This document shows positions 45,908-58,619 of a stretch of DNA of 64,000 bases, piece after piece (position 1 is the first letter of the stretch; the number at the start of each line of letters is the position of its first letter). Where the stretch lies: the NCBI GenBank assembly GCA_029721515.1, contig CM056551.1, forward strand, positions 30,229,437-30,293,436, in the 5' to 3' direction. The stretch is from Synanceia verrucosa. Its lineage: Eukaryota; Chordata; Actinopteri; Perciformes; Synanceiidae. The translations under genes were made by a program, and so were the position numbers. The notes under the pieces were generated by a model. It did not search any database. It was given only the letters and a program-made list of their open reading frames with translations, and was not told the origin of the DNA.

Positions 45908-46675
45908 TTATTTTTTACAGTTAAACTTGGCGAAATATTTTTTGTTCACTTTGTTTGACAAAAAAAATGCATACTGAAGTTAATAATAAACGTCTCTCTT
46001 TGGCATGCATAAAAATTGCTTGGACGACACAGATGTGTGGAACGTCACCACTAGTACAATCATCATGACGCTGACATACGACACAGGTGCGACGTGACAT
46101 CACATCCAGCTCAGGTGTCGTTCCTGCTGGACGATCGCAGACATGAGGACGGTTAAAAACATACAGAGTGTTGGACAGAGGACATCTGGTAATGTCTGGT
46201 TGTGTTTCTCATTGACATCAGAGGCTATTAATCGACTCGACTGACACAGTGAGGAATCACAGATGGTCACATGGTTACCATACAGGTGTTATGTTGTCAC
46301 ATGGCTTCCTGGTTGGAGCACCATAGTCACACAAAGGATGCACATTTTCTACGATAACACAGAGTGTGAAGACGAACCGACGCATGAGTGTAAACTTATC
46401 TTTTCTACAGTCATGGCGTACTCTGTTGTACATCGAAGCAAGACCACGTAGAGGACGAGACAAGACGCCAGCGACCTATCCACACAGGAAGTTATTTAGT
46501 GAGAATTAAAGTGCAAAAAACAGGAGTTGGACAATCATCAGCGAGCTACAGCAAGTTCTGCCCCGGTTTGAGCCGGAGGCGTTTCAGGAAGAACACTTAT
46601 CGAGGCGACTCCTCGCTAGTTTTAGTTCCAGTGTCGTTCAGAGAGGGACGGCTCAGAGGAGAAGGACATATGATC

Positions 46676-49600
46676 TTAGCGAGACATCATTCGAACGAAC
46701 TCTGTGAAGAGAAAGAGAAAAAAGATGAAACACAGCGGCTGCAGTGTCTCACTGCGTGTCCTTCAAATATCTTGAAGATGATTCATCTCATCTTCACAGT
46801 CACCAAACTTGGTGCAGAACATCTCTGGAACTTTCTTGGATTTTCAATGTTTCACACAGTTTTGCGGCTCAAGCACGTGATATTTCTACGTTGAGTAGAC
46901 GTGACGTCTGATGATAAGTTTGATGACACACCTTGAATGAGAAGTTTGTAAAAGTTGATTTACCTTCAAAGTCCACCAACCCATCACCATTCAGGTCAAC
47001 GTCTCGCAGGATGTCCTCTACTTCCTTCAGACCCACCTGAGAACCAGGTTAGCAGCAGTTAGCGCAGCAGCAGACACAGCAGGTGTTCAGAACCATCAGA
47101 GATGCTCACCTGTTGGCCCAGCAGCTTCCTCATGGCATCTCGGAGCTCAGGGGTGCTGATGGCTCCGTCTCCATTAGTGTCAAACTGAGGATGAAGACAA
47201 GAGGAGCGAGGATCAACATCAGAAAACATCTGCAGAACCACAGGAAGCATCCAGACCAGGATCCAGACTCTCTCACCTCTCTAAACGCATCTTTTAACTC
47301 TTTTATTCCGATCATGTCGGCAGTTTCAGCGAGGAGTTTAGGACCCATCAACTCGACGAAATCCTCAAAATCAACATGACCTCCTACTGGAGAGAAAGAG
47401 ACGTCATTAAACCACAAAACACTCACAGGATGTGCTACAGTACTAAGAACAATGTGACTGTAATCAGATTACATTTATGTGTAACAGTAATTGTAACACA
47501 TTACTGCTGTTAACTAAAGTAAATACATTACAGATAAAACTATCTTTATATCAGGAGGGCGGAAAAACAAATCAAACGTCTCTTTACTTTGAAATGATCT
47601 GCTGTCTGTCCTCCATTTATTACAATAAGGAGCTTTGCTTTGAAAGGATCTGGTGTCTGTCCTCCTTTTATTAACACAATTTTACTTTGAAATGATCTGG
47701 TGTCTGTCCTCCTTTTATTAACACAATTTTACTTTGAAATGATCTGGTGTCTGTCCTCCTTTTATTAACATAATTTTACTTTGAAATGATCTGGTGTCTG
47801 TCCTCCTTTTATTAACATAATTTTACTTTGAAATGATCTGGTGTCTGTCCTCCTTTTATTAACACAATTTTACTTTGAAATGATCTGGTGTCTGTCCTCC
47901 TTTTATTAACATAATTTTACTTTGAAATGATCTGGTGTCTATCCTCCTTTTATTAACACAATTTTACTTTGAAATGATCTGGTGTCTGTCCTCCTTTTAT
48001 TAACACAATTTTACTTTGAAATGATCTGGTGTCTATCCTCCTTTTATTAAAATAATTTTACTTTGAAATGATCTGGTGTCTGTCCTCCTTTTACTGCATT
48101 AAGGAACTTTACTTTGAAATGATCTGCTGCCTGTCTTCCTTTTATTAAATTAATTTTATTTTGAAATGATCTGCTGTCTGTCCTGCTTTTATTAAAATAA
48201 TTTTATTTGAAATGATCTGGTGTCTTTCCTCCTTTTATTAATTTTATTTTGAAATGATCTGCTGTCTGTCCTCCTTTTATTAAAATAATTTTATTTGAAA
48301 TGATCTGGTGTCTGTCCTCCTTTTATTAATTTTATTTTGAAATGATCTGCTGTCTGTCCTCCTTTTATTAAAATAATTTTACTTTGAAATGATCTGGTGG
48401 CTGTCCTCCTTTTATTAAAATAATTTTACTTTGAAATGATCTGGTGGCTGTCCTCCTTTTATTAAAATAATTTTACTTTGAAATGATCTGGTGGCTGTCC
48501 TCCTTTTATTAAAATAATTTTACTTTGAAATGATCTGGTGGCTGTCCTTCTTTTATTAAAATAATTTTACATTGAAATGATCTGGTGGCTGTCCTCCTTT
48601 TATTAAAATAATTTTACTTTGAAATGATCTGGTGGCTGTCCTCCTTTTATTAAAATAATTTTACTTTGAAATGATCTGGTGGCTGTCCTCCTTTTATTAA
48701 AATAATTTTACTTTGAAATGATCTGGTGGCTGTCCTTCTTTTATTAAAATAATTTTACTTTGAAATGATCTGGTGGCTGTCCTCCTTTTATTAAAATAAT
48801 TTTACTTTGAAATGATCTGGTGGCTGTCCTCCTTTTATTAAAATAATTTTACTTTGAAATGATCTGGTGGCTGTCCTCCTTTTATTAAAATAATTTTACT
48901 TTGAAATGATCTGGTGTCTGCCCTCCTTTTATTAAAATAATTTTACTTTGAAATGATCTGGTGGCTGTCCTCCTTTTATTAAAATAATTTTACTTTGAAA
49001 TGATCTGGTGGCTGTCCTTCTTTTATTAAAATAATTTTACTTTGAAATGATCTGGTGGCTGTCCTCCTTTTATTAAAATAATTTTACTTTGAAATGATCT
49101 GGTGGCTGTCCTCCTTTTATTAAAATAATTTTACTTTGAAATGATCTGGTGTCTGCCCTCCTTTTATTAAAATAATTTTACTTTGAAATGATCTGGTGTC
49201 TGTCCTCCTTTTATTAAAATAATTTTACTTTGAAATGATCTGGTGGCTGTCCTTCTTTTATTAAAATAATTTTACTTTGAAATGATCTGGTGGCTGTCCT
49301 CCTTTTATTAAAATAATTTTACTTTGAAATGATCTGGTGTCTGCCCTCCTTTTATTAAAATAATTTTACTTTGAAATGATCTGGTGGCTGTCCTCCTTTT
49401 ATTAAAATAATTTTACTTTGAAATGATCTGGTGGCTGTCCTCCTTTTATTAAAATAATTTTACTTTGAAATGATCTGGTGTCTGCCCTCCTTTTATTAAA
49501 ATAATTTTACTTTGAAATGATCTGGTGTCTGTCCTCCTTTTATTACAATAAGGTTCTTTACTTTGAAACTGCCTTCTCAGGTGATGCTACAGAGTAATCC

Positions 49601-52600
49601 AACAGTAATGTAACTGGTAAATTACCTCCAGCTGTGAGCACTTTAGTAAAATGAGGGATTAGAAATGTGATTAACTAGTTTTTTGCAGTAACATCCCACC
49701 ACCAGCTGCTAACGAGCTAACGAGCTAACGAGCTCCTTACAGTTCATGTTGATCTGCTGACTCAGCTCAATCAGCTCCATCTCAGTGGGCATGTATCCCA
49801 TCGTCCTCATGCAGTTTCCAAGGTCTTTGCAGCTGATGAAGCCGTCCTTGTCCTTATCAAACTCCTTGAAAGCGTCCCTTAACTCTGTTCAAGACAGCAC
49901 AAACGTGATCATTAGCTGCTTTAACTTGATGGCTCATGTTCCTATTGTGTTGTTAAATCACTTCTTACCGTCCATTTCCTCCGGCCGCAGCTCTCTGTCC
50001 TGTTGAGGAAACACATTTAATCTTCGGTCAGTACAAACCAAAAAGCAGTCGTCATGGTAACAAACACATCCCAAACCAGCGATCCTCTCCACAACAACCT
50101 GGTGACGGTAAGGAGGCGTTACACGTGGATGTAAACAGAAGCAGAAGAATGTGACTGTTTCTGCTTCATGAGGACGACCTTTAAAGGGCAGAGAGAGAGG
50201 AAGACGTGCTGACGTCAGGCCACAGGCACATGGAGAACACTGATCGATCACTGATCAGTTTCTGGATGTTAATGAAGACAGGAAGTGGAGTGAGCAGAGA
50301 AACAGGAAGCTGTTCTTAACCCTCATATCGTCTTCAGGTCAAAAGAAGGACAGGAGGAGTCACAGCATCGTGACTCCACTGTGTCCGTCCAGTCTTTGAG
50401 CTAAGCTAAGCTATGCTAACCAGCTACATAAAAATAATTATTATTATTACAATTATTCCGATCATCGATTGAAGTAATTTTTCATGCAAAAATGTCAGAA
50501 AGTTTCCAGCCTCTCAGATATGAATATAGTTTTCACTATTTTACAGACTAAACAAGCGGTGGAGAATAAAATATAGTATAGATTAATCAATAATGGAAAA
50601 TAATCCTCAGAAGAAAAACAGAAATACTCTCTCTAAAAATATGATATGTTTGTGAGAGAGAAACATGCATCAATAAAACAGAAGGCTGCTCATCATTCAT
50701 AACCAGCGGCAGTAAACACAGCGAGACGCTGCAGGGAAAATAGTTCCTGTTCCACCAGAAAACACCAGACGAGAGGCCGAGCAGAGGAAACAGCTCCAAC
50801 CAAAGACCAGCAGGGAAGAGGGAATGCTTTCATGTGAAGAGGGGAGTCCTAAAGTGAAGCTGCAAGAAGCAAAACCAGACAGGAAATAGAAAAAGAGGAC
50901 AAGTTAAAGTTCCTTAAGCTCAGAGCAGTCTGCTGTGCTAGCTCGTTGTCCTGAAAATTCTATCAATAAAGAATTAAATGTTAGAAAACAGGAAGGTTTC
51001 CACATTAAAACACTCTGCAAAATAAAGGTCTCACTGATGAAAAAGCATACCGTCCTCAGAGGCCAGTGGAAGCAGTTCCCCATACCCAAGGAGAAAAGAA
51101 GCATCGAGGAGGACCATGAGGACCTGGAGGACCTGGAGGACCCGTCCTTTGCTAATTTTACTGTTTGGATTTTGAGCGACATACAAACAAGAGCGAGACC
51201 CATGAAGAGCTGAATCTGGAAGAAGTGAACGCAGCACGAAAAGAGAGAGGAGGAGGTGAATGAGAGAGGGAACAGGAGAGGAGAAGTATGCCTATTAAAG
51301 GAGAAGGAGGTGTTCCAGGGTCTGGAGATATTTCAGCAGCTGTCTCACTGAAGGCTCTGGTTCCTCTGAACAACAACAGGAAGTCCTGAGCAGCAGCAGC
51401 AGGCTGAAGGATCAGCAGCTTCTGCTCCTCATCAACAGGACAGCATCACTCAGCTGTCTCATCACACTCTTCTATTGTCTTATTTTGGTGACGTGCAGCC
51501 TCAGTTTCCTGTCCTGTCATCATGTGTGGTCTCATGCTGCTTCAGGGTGTTTCAGGACATTAAAGTCTTCTGATGCTCAGGTTGGACTTCAGTCTTCACC
51601 TTGTCTACATGTCTGCATGTGAACAGGTGTAGAGCTGCACAGTAAACATATAAAACTGATGATCTGCATGTCACTAAAATTTATCAATCAGATGGAGCTC
51701 TACCCCCAAACATAGAGACAGGAAATGAAGTTATTGGTGATGATGCTGAAGGAAGAGGAAGTAACACAGAAAATGATGATAGAAGAACTAAAAAGAAGAG
51801 CACGGCTCTTATTTTGAAATATTCTGGACACCAGAGAGAAGAGGTGTTGCAGCACAGGTACTATGGAGTCATGCTGAACACCACTGATCTCCATAGCAGT
51901 GGTGTTCAGCTGCTAAAGTTCAGTCCAGCAGACATCCACTGATCAGAGGAAACATGTTAGCAGGAAGAAATGAATTCTGGGTACTGGGGTGTTTTTTTCC
52001 TGACATCCTGCAGCTCTGAACAGGTGTACCTAATGAAGTGGCCAGTGTACCTTGCTCCTTTCTTCCATGTCGGCTCAAGGACACTTGAACACATCGTCCA
52101 GCTCTTTGTTTTTCTCTGGGCTGAAAAGAGATAAATGGCGTTCCTGCAGGAAAACGCTGAGTCACCTGTGACCTTGACTTCAGGGTCACACAGGTGTTGT
52201 CTTGTTTGAAAATCAGAACCAGGTGAGTTCACAGGAACACTGTGACGACCTGCTTCCTGTCTCCTCACCTGCTCTCAGGTGTGTTTTTTCCTGCCTCCTT
52301 GAACGCCACACCACCACCACCCTGTGCAGGCCAACTCAAGGTCACTGTGACCTTCATGGCACAGAGCTGAACATGGTCTGCTCAGCGCTGCAGTTTGAGG
52401 TCAGCTGGTGTTTTCTCTCAGAGCTGCTGAGTCACTCCAGAGGAGGAGGATCTTTCTCCTCCTGATTCATCTTCAGCAGGTAAAGGTGTGAAAACAGCTG
52501 CTTCAAGCATTTGATGACGAAGCTGAGCTCTTCTGCTCTGTTTGAGTCGACAGTGTTCTAGTATAGATATTCTACATAGTAGATCTATGAACCAGGATGA

Positions 52601-53636
52601 GCAGGACAGATCTGTGCTGCTGGATTCATTCATTATATAAGAAAGAGAAAAGTTTCCCTGACCGGTTTAACCAGTTTGACCAGTTTAACCAGTTTGACCA
52701 GTTTGACAAGTTGAAACCATTTAGCCAATTTATCCAGTAACAAATATTAGAATAATAAAGTTTTGCTGAGGTGTCTCCATGTTTTCACTAGCTGTCTGAG
52801 CTGTTTCTTATTAGAATGGTTCTGGGTCCCTGCTGGTCCCTGCTGGTCCCTGGATCACCACAGCTCCTCACACTACAGCTCAGAGTAATGTAACGTCATG
52901 TAATCAGAGTATTTCCGGCTCTTACCTGGCCAAACAAGGAGTTGAGGATGGTGCGTAAATTGATGTCGGACGCAGAGGACGCAGCGCTGGACCTGCGGGA
53001 CCGACGGGAGGACTTGCTGGACAGCGGGACCAGGGAGCAGGAGGACGGGGACCCCTTCTGGTCCGCGGACCCGCAGAGGGTAGCCCTGTCGTCGCTGTCG
53101 GACGGGGAGGGGACCCTGGGGACCAGGTGGGGGTGGCGGCAGGGACGCTCCGGCTCGGGCGGCCCGGGCGCAGTAGGCCGGTCCTCCCGGGTGTGCTTCC
53201 TGCGGTGGTGCCGGTGCGGGGGCTTGGATGACCTGCAGCGCTCCCTCACGGCTCGGTTCGCCTCCTCGTTCGGGTCCGGCGGGTCGGGGACTTGGCTGTG
53301 GGGATGTGGTCTACACCTGACCCGAGTGGCTGCATCGGTGCCGTCCTGCAGGAGGGAGGGGTGGCACAGGGGTCTGCGGGAGCTGATGTCGCACTCGGCT
53401 GACCAGAAGGAGTCCTCGGCTCTGCTGCTGCGGAGGGGAGCGGGTCTGTGGTGGTGCTGGTGATGGTTCTGGCTCTGGTTCTGGTTATGGCTCTGGCTCT
53501 GATTCTGGCTCTGGGTCTGGTGCTGACTTCTCCGGCTCTCCGCTGCGCGCTCATGGAGGCGTGTCGGTCTCCTCGCCGCAGAGGAGGACCTGAGCAGGGA
53601 GGTGGTGGACTCAGACTTGGGGAAGGAGGAGCTCAT
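46676..53636 (-). CDS. cabp1: Calcium-binding protein 1, caldendrin-type long isoform, 389 aa
   Basis: Exons on the minus strand are 53636-52926, 49999-49969, 49884-49741, 47386-47277, 47184-47110, 47036-46964 and 46701-46676; phases agree (1170 bp). The start MSSSFPKSESTTSLLRSSSA matches the conserved caldendrin MSSHIAKSES segment, preceded as in mammals by R/G-PAA. The frame stays open further upstream, so an earlier start is possible. The N-terminal half is low-complexity (Gln/His/Asn-rich and Arg/Ser-rich). The C-terminal half has four EF hands: DKDKDGFISCKD, a degenerate second loop (NMNLGGHVDFED), DTNGDGAISTPE and DLNGDGLVDFEE, ending EFVRMMSR. An inactive second EF hand is the CaBP hallmark. 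The protein is a neuronal calmodulin-like sensor acting on calcium channels and IP3 receptors and at synapses. The intron between 49741 and 47386 holds a 2-kb 47-bp minisatellite. Confidence 0.95.
47560..49560. repeat. 47-bp minisatellite in a cabp1 intron (~42 copies)
   Basis: The unit is about TTTTACTTTGAAATGATCTG plus GTGGCTGTCCTCCTTTTATTAAAATAA read across two adjoining pieces. The left part uses GTGTCTGTCC with TTAACACAA/TTAACATAA, a middle part has shortened 41-bp units lacking AAAATAA, and the right part uses GTGGCTGTCC. TTTTATTAAAA in nearly every unit reads AATAAA on the transcribed (minus) strand. It fills most of the intron between the EF1 exon and the next exon. Confidence 0.97.
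51051..51083 (-). CDS. cabp1: Alternative first exon of cabp1 (N-myristoylated MGNC start)
   Basis: On the minus strand ATG at 51083 opens MGNCFHWPLRT and ends at a donor ACG|GTATGC in phase 0, the same phase as the downstream exon 49999-49969. Mammalian short CaBP1 isoforms begin MGNC-x-x-x-PLR from an alternative promoter, with Gly2 myristoylated. Conservation of position, phase and motif supports a short isoform here. The extra exon used by CaBP1-L in mammals was not found. Confidence 0.8.
52019..52052. mobile_element. Fragment related to the 112-bp MITE
   Basis: GGTGTACCTAATGAAGTGGCCAGTGTACC resembles one terminal inverted repeat of the element at 41339-41450; the other half is absent or unrecognisable. 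Confidence 0.5.
52655..52735. repeat. Short tandem repeat (AACCAGTTTG type, ~8 units)
   Basis: Ten-bp units CCAGTTTGAC and CCAGTTTAAC are repeated with decay toward the right, in the large cabp1 intron downstream of the caldendrin exon. Confidence 0.75.
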
Positions 53637-53949
53637 GGCTGCGGGTCTGGTCCGGACCGTCTCTGGGGCTTCATGATCCGGTTCCTCCTCATGGCAGCAG
53701 CGGAGCCGCGCAGACTTCAGGCTACAGGAACTCCTCACTGGACGGAGCCATTGCGCGCCATCGCGGCCCGGAGCGCGCCGCGTGTGCGCCTCCGTTCTGG
53801 CTGTCCGCGTGCGCGCTCCACCTTTTTCATTGATTTGAACGGTGCTCTGTGACGTAGGAGGGAGCGGAAGCGAGCCTCCCAGAGGACGGACAAGTTGAGG
53901 AGCTTGAAAATATGATCTATAAATATCATTTATTAACAATAATACAGAG

Positions 53950-54130
53950 CCTAAAGCTGTGCTCTGTGATTTTATTCTATTTTAGTTTGATTTTATTTTG
54001 CCTTATTTGTGTTGTGTGTTATTATTTTTTACTATATTTCCCATACTGCTCTTAATGTGCTTGTTGTTTATGTATTGTTCTGTCACGTTACCTTTGTTGC
54101 TGTGAAGCTGTGGGATTAATAAACAACAGC
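53950..54130 (+). mobile_element. LINE-like 3' tail fragment
   Basis: TGTTCTGTCACGTTACC, TTTGTTGCTGTGAAGCTGTG and GGGATTAATAAAC resemble another segment at about 55395-55440 (TGTTCTGTCACACTG, GCTGTGAGGCTGTGGGG). Such endings are typical of fish LINE 3' ends. It sits upstream of the caldendrin exon. Confidence 0.4.
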
Positions 54131-54266
54131 TGCTGAAATGCGTGACTGTTGCGTGGCCTGGTATGGATAATATTGTTCTGTATAACCTGTTAAACATCAA
54201 ATGATCTGCAGGAGCAGCTTTTTCTACCAAACATCTCCCTGATGAACCAAACAGTCCTCAGACTCT

Positions 54267-54600
54267 TCATACCTGTGCAACGTTCAGCTGCCTCTGTCCA
54301 GGTGACAGAGAGAGATCGGTGGAGCAGGAAGGTGATGGCGTCATCCACTCCTTCCTTCTCCTGGTAGAGTGTGGTGGCTCTGTGGCCTCACGAGATGGAG
54401 CAGCAGCCAGTCCATGGTCTTCATTGTGTGACGTCAGGTGGACCGGTCTGAAGTAGTTCAGCTCAGCAGGATGTGGTTTCTTTGGAGGACGTCTTCCACA
54501 GCTGGGGAACCCTCTCCTGTCCCAAGCTTCAGCATCATGGCGATCCTCCATCTGGACCTGCAGCTTTAGCCTCCTGAGCGCTCCAGTAACCTGAGCTGCT
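54267..54600 (-). pseudogene. Broken reverse-transcriptase fragment of a LINE (Rex1/CR1-like)
   Basis: On the minus strand one frame reads RPPKKPHPAELNYFRPVHLT, the KKPxPxxxNxxRPVxLTS motif of LINE reverse transcriptases. After a frame change it continues MKTMDWLLLHLVRP and then DDAITFLLHRSLS, the next conserved blocks in the right order. At least two frameshifts are needed and flanking domains are missing, so it is a dead fragment. It lies between the caldendrin exon and the 10-bp array. Confidence 0.8.
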
Positions 54601-54609
54601 GTGATCGTG

Positions 54610-56240
54610 GGTGGAGATGTGGAGGGGGAGTGTCCTCTGCTGTGATGGTGACAGCTTGTGTGAGTATAGGTGGATCCAGTTTGTATTGCTATATTTCAGT
54701 ATTTTAGTTTTTTATATTTTATTTAGTATGTATTATAAAAGTTAAATTATAACTTGACCTCTGACCTGCAGATATTACTCTCAAAGGTTTCCATGGGAAC
54801 CCCAGTCTCCCCTTTATATTCAGCACATGAACACTTTATGATAATTACATGCAGGTTAACTATGATATTTTCTATTTTAAAGTGGCATGTCTGAATATGT
54901 CTGCATACTGGGGTCTGATGAAGACATGAATGAGACTCACTTCATTAACTGTCATCTGAAATTTGAGTTTTCACCATCAGTTGATCAAGAAAAGGCAGAA
55001 ATAGGTGCATGAAAAATCACCTGAATGCTGTCAAACCTACTCCCTCGTCTGCACACGTCTGAGTGATCCTGGACCTGATCCTGGACCTGGATTCTGGCTT
55101 CATGTCTCCCAGAGGCAGCAGGTCTGGAACATGACCATCCTGCCTCCCTGTTAGGAAACTGCACCGGGCTGAAAAAGAGTAAATCTGTTATATCTATAAT
55201 AGAAGTACTTTTTTTTATTTAATTTGATTCTATTTATTTTATTTTGTCTTATTTTTATTTCATCTTTACTTTATTATTTCTAATAACTATTCTAATTATT
55301 TGATTTTATTTTGTACATTTTAATTTTATTAGACATTTATTTAACATTACAGAGTCGTTCCACTGTCTTTTTTTTTCTTCAATATTTCTTGACCTTGTTC
55401 TGTCACACTGTGCTGCTGTGAGGCTGTGGGGTTCATAAAAGTTGATTTCATTTTGTCAAACAGCGGTCTGATGAACATCTGTGTTAACATGTGCATTAAA
55501 GTGACACCTCTGACCACAGCTGGTTAAATAAGATAATCCACCGTTTATTAAATGTACAGAAATAGGCGACTGTTCAAAATCCACACACGTTAAAGGACAG
55601 CTCCTTAATCCTAATGTAAACAGGATGGATGCTTTGGGAATGAGCGTGGATCAGTTTAAACCTCATCGTGGACAGCTCAATGTGAGCGCCGCGATGCTGT
55701 AAACAGCTTCAACATCATTTTGTAAACATCAGAATAGAATAGATGACCTGTAAAGCTGCTGAACATCAATTTTTACTACCGTTTGTGCACGCATATCCAT
55801 CAATTAAGGACTGTGGCGCCGCAAAAATCACAGAGTGATTAATAAAAAATAAATAGGTCACAGAACAACAGAGAGCACTTCATAAACATTTTACAGAATC
55901 TACAAATCTACCGAAACAATTTCATGTCTGGCTTGTGGAGAACGGAGAAAGAAACGTGCTTTAGCTGTAAATCAAGACAACACCATAGTTATACTGAAGA
56001 CAATCATCTGAAATCACCTCACACCGCTCTGTTCTCCACCCTATTTACAGAAATACAAACCTGATATCAAATACATCCAAATTACAAGAGTTTAGTAAAT
56101 TTACCGAAAAGGCTTCGGCGTCACAGCACAGAGCTAAAAATGTGCTCGTCTAACCGTGTGGAGGAAGCAGGACTGATAAATAAAGTCAGGACATTAGAGA
56201 CATTAGCTGCGTCTGTAAACATTCATGTTGTGATCAACAT
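54610..56240. other. Intergenic sequence, no gene recognised
   Basis: Mostly AT-rich unique-looking DNA with a T-rich LINE-tail-like stretch at 55200-55440. No splice-consistent conserved coding segment was seen on either strand. Confidence 0.5.
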
Positions 56241-56252
56241 TAGACCTCAATT

Positions 56253-58606
56253 ATCCTCAGTCATCCTCAGTTATCATCAGTCATCCTCAGTCATCCTCAG
56301 TTATCATCAGTCATCCTCAGTCATCCTCAATTATCCTCAGTCATCCTCAGTTACCATCAGTTATCCTTAGTTATCATCAGTCATCCTCAGTCATCCTCAG
56401 TTATCATCAGTTATCCTCAGTCATCCTCAGTTATCATCAGTTATCATCAGTTATTATCAGTTATCATCAGTTATCATCAGTTATCCTCAGTCATCCTCAG
56501 TTATCATCAGTCATCCTCAGTTATCATCAGTCATCCTCAGTCATCCTCAATTATCCTCAGTCATCCTCAGTCATCCTCAGTTACCATCAGTTATCCTTAG
56601 TTATCATCAGTCATCCTCAGTCATCCTCAGTTATCATCAGTTATCCTCAGTCATCCTCAGTTATCATCAGTTATCATCAGTTATCATCAGTTATCATCAG
56701 TCATCCTCAGTCATCCTCAGTTATCATCAGTTATCCTCAGTCATCCTCAGTTATCATCAGTCATCCTCAGTCATCCTCAATTATCCTCAGTCATCCTCAG
56801 TCATCCTCAGTTATCATCAGTTATCCTCAGTCATCCTCAGTTATCATCAGTTATCATCAGTTATTATCAGTTATCATCAGTTATCATCAGTTATCCTCAG
56901 TCATCCTCAGTTATCATCAGTCATCCTCAGTCATCCTCAGTTATCCTCAGTCATCATCAGTTATCATCAGTTATCCTCAGTTATCATCAGTTATCATCAG
57001 TTATCATCAGTCATCATCAGTTATCATCAGTTATCATCAGTTATCATCAGTCATCCTCAGTCATCCTCAGTTATCATCAGTTATCCTCAGTTATCATCAG
57101 TTATCCTCAGTTATTATCAGTTATCATCAGTTATCATCAGTTATCCTCAGTTATCATCAGTCATCCTCAGTCATCCTCAGTTATCATCAGTTATCCTCAG
57201 TCATCCTCAGTTATCCTCAGTTATCATCAGTCATCCTCAGTCATCCTCAGTTATCATCAGTTATCCTCAGTCATCCTCAGTTATCCTCAGTTATCATCAG
57301 TTATCATCAGTTATCATCAGTTATCATCAGTCATCCTCAGTTATCATCAGTTATCAGTTATCCTCAGTTATCATCAGTCATCCTCAGTTATCATCAGTTA
57401 TCCTCAGTTATCATCAGTCATCCTCAGTTATCATCAGTCATCCTCAGTTATCATCAGTTATCCTTAGTTATCATCAGTTATCATCAGTCATCCTCAGTCA
57501 TCCTCAGTTATCATCAGTTATCCTTAGTTATCATCAGTTATCATCAGTCATCCTCAGTCATCCTCAGTTATCATCAGTTATCAGTTATCATCAGTTATCA
57601 TCAGTCATCCTCAGTTATCATCAGTTATCAGTTATCCTCAGTTATCATCAGTCATCCTCAGTTATCATCAGTTATCCTTAGTTATCATCAGTTATCCTTA
57701 GTTATCATCAGTCATCCTCAGTTATCCTCAGTCATCCTCAGTTATCCTCAGTCATCCTTAGTTATCATCAGTCATCCTCAGTTATCATCAGTTATCATCA
57801 GTTATCCTTAGTTATCATCAGTCATCATCAGTTATCATCAGTCATCCTCAGTTATCCTCAGTCATCCTCAGTTATCCTCAGTCATCCTCAGTTATCATCA
57901 GTCATCCTCAGTTATCATCAGTTATCCTCAGTCATCCTCAGTTATCCTCAGTCATCCTTAGTTATCATCAGTCATCCTCAGTTATCATCAGTTATCCTCA
58001 GTTATCATCAGTTATCCTCAGTCATCCTCAGTTATCATCAGTTATCCTTAGTTATCCTCAGTCATCCTCAGTCATCCTCAGTTATCCTCAGTTATCGTCA
58101 GTTATCATCAGTTATCCTCAGTCATCCTCAGTTATCATCAGTTATCATCAGTTATCATCAGTCATCCTCAGTCATCCTCAGTTATCCTCAGTTATCGTCA
58201 GTTATCATCAGTTATCCTCAGTCATCCTCAGTTATCATCAGTTATCCTGAATTATCATCAGTTATCCTCAGTTATCATCAGTTATCCTGAATTATCATCA
58301 GTTATCCTCAGTTATCATCAGTTATCCTGAATTATCATCAGTCATCCTCAGTTATCATCAGTTATCCTGAATTATCCTCAGTTATCCTGAATTATCATCA
58401 GTTATCCTTAATTATCATCAGTTATCGTCAGTTATCCTGAATTATCATCAGTTATCCTCAGTTATCCTGAATTATCATCAGTTATCCTCAGTTATCCTTA
58501 ATTATCATCAGTTATCATCAGTTATCCTGAATTATCATCAGTTATCCTTAATTATCATCAGTTATCCTCGGTTATCCTGAATTATCATCAGTTATCCTCA
58601 GTTATC
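56253..58606 (+). repeat. 10-bp tandem array (TTATCATCAG / TCATCCTCAG), ~235 copies
   Basis: The array runs for about 2.35 kb with a strict 10-bp step. Only a few units are shortened (ATCAGTTATCAGTTATC at about 57350, 57580 and 57630). Two positions vary, giving TTATCATCAG, TTATCCTCAG, TCATCCTCAG and TTATCCTTAG. The right end adds TTATCCTGAA and TTATCCTTAA. Blocks of several units recur (compare 56250-56400, 56520-56640 and 56760-56870), showing higher-order duplication. Units of the TTATCA form contain a WGATAR site on the minus strand. Confidence 0.98.
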
Positions 58607-58619
58607 TCTGAACACTTTG

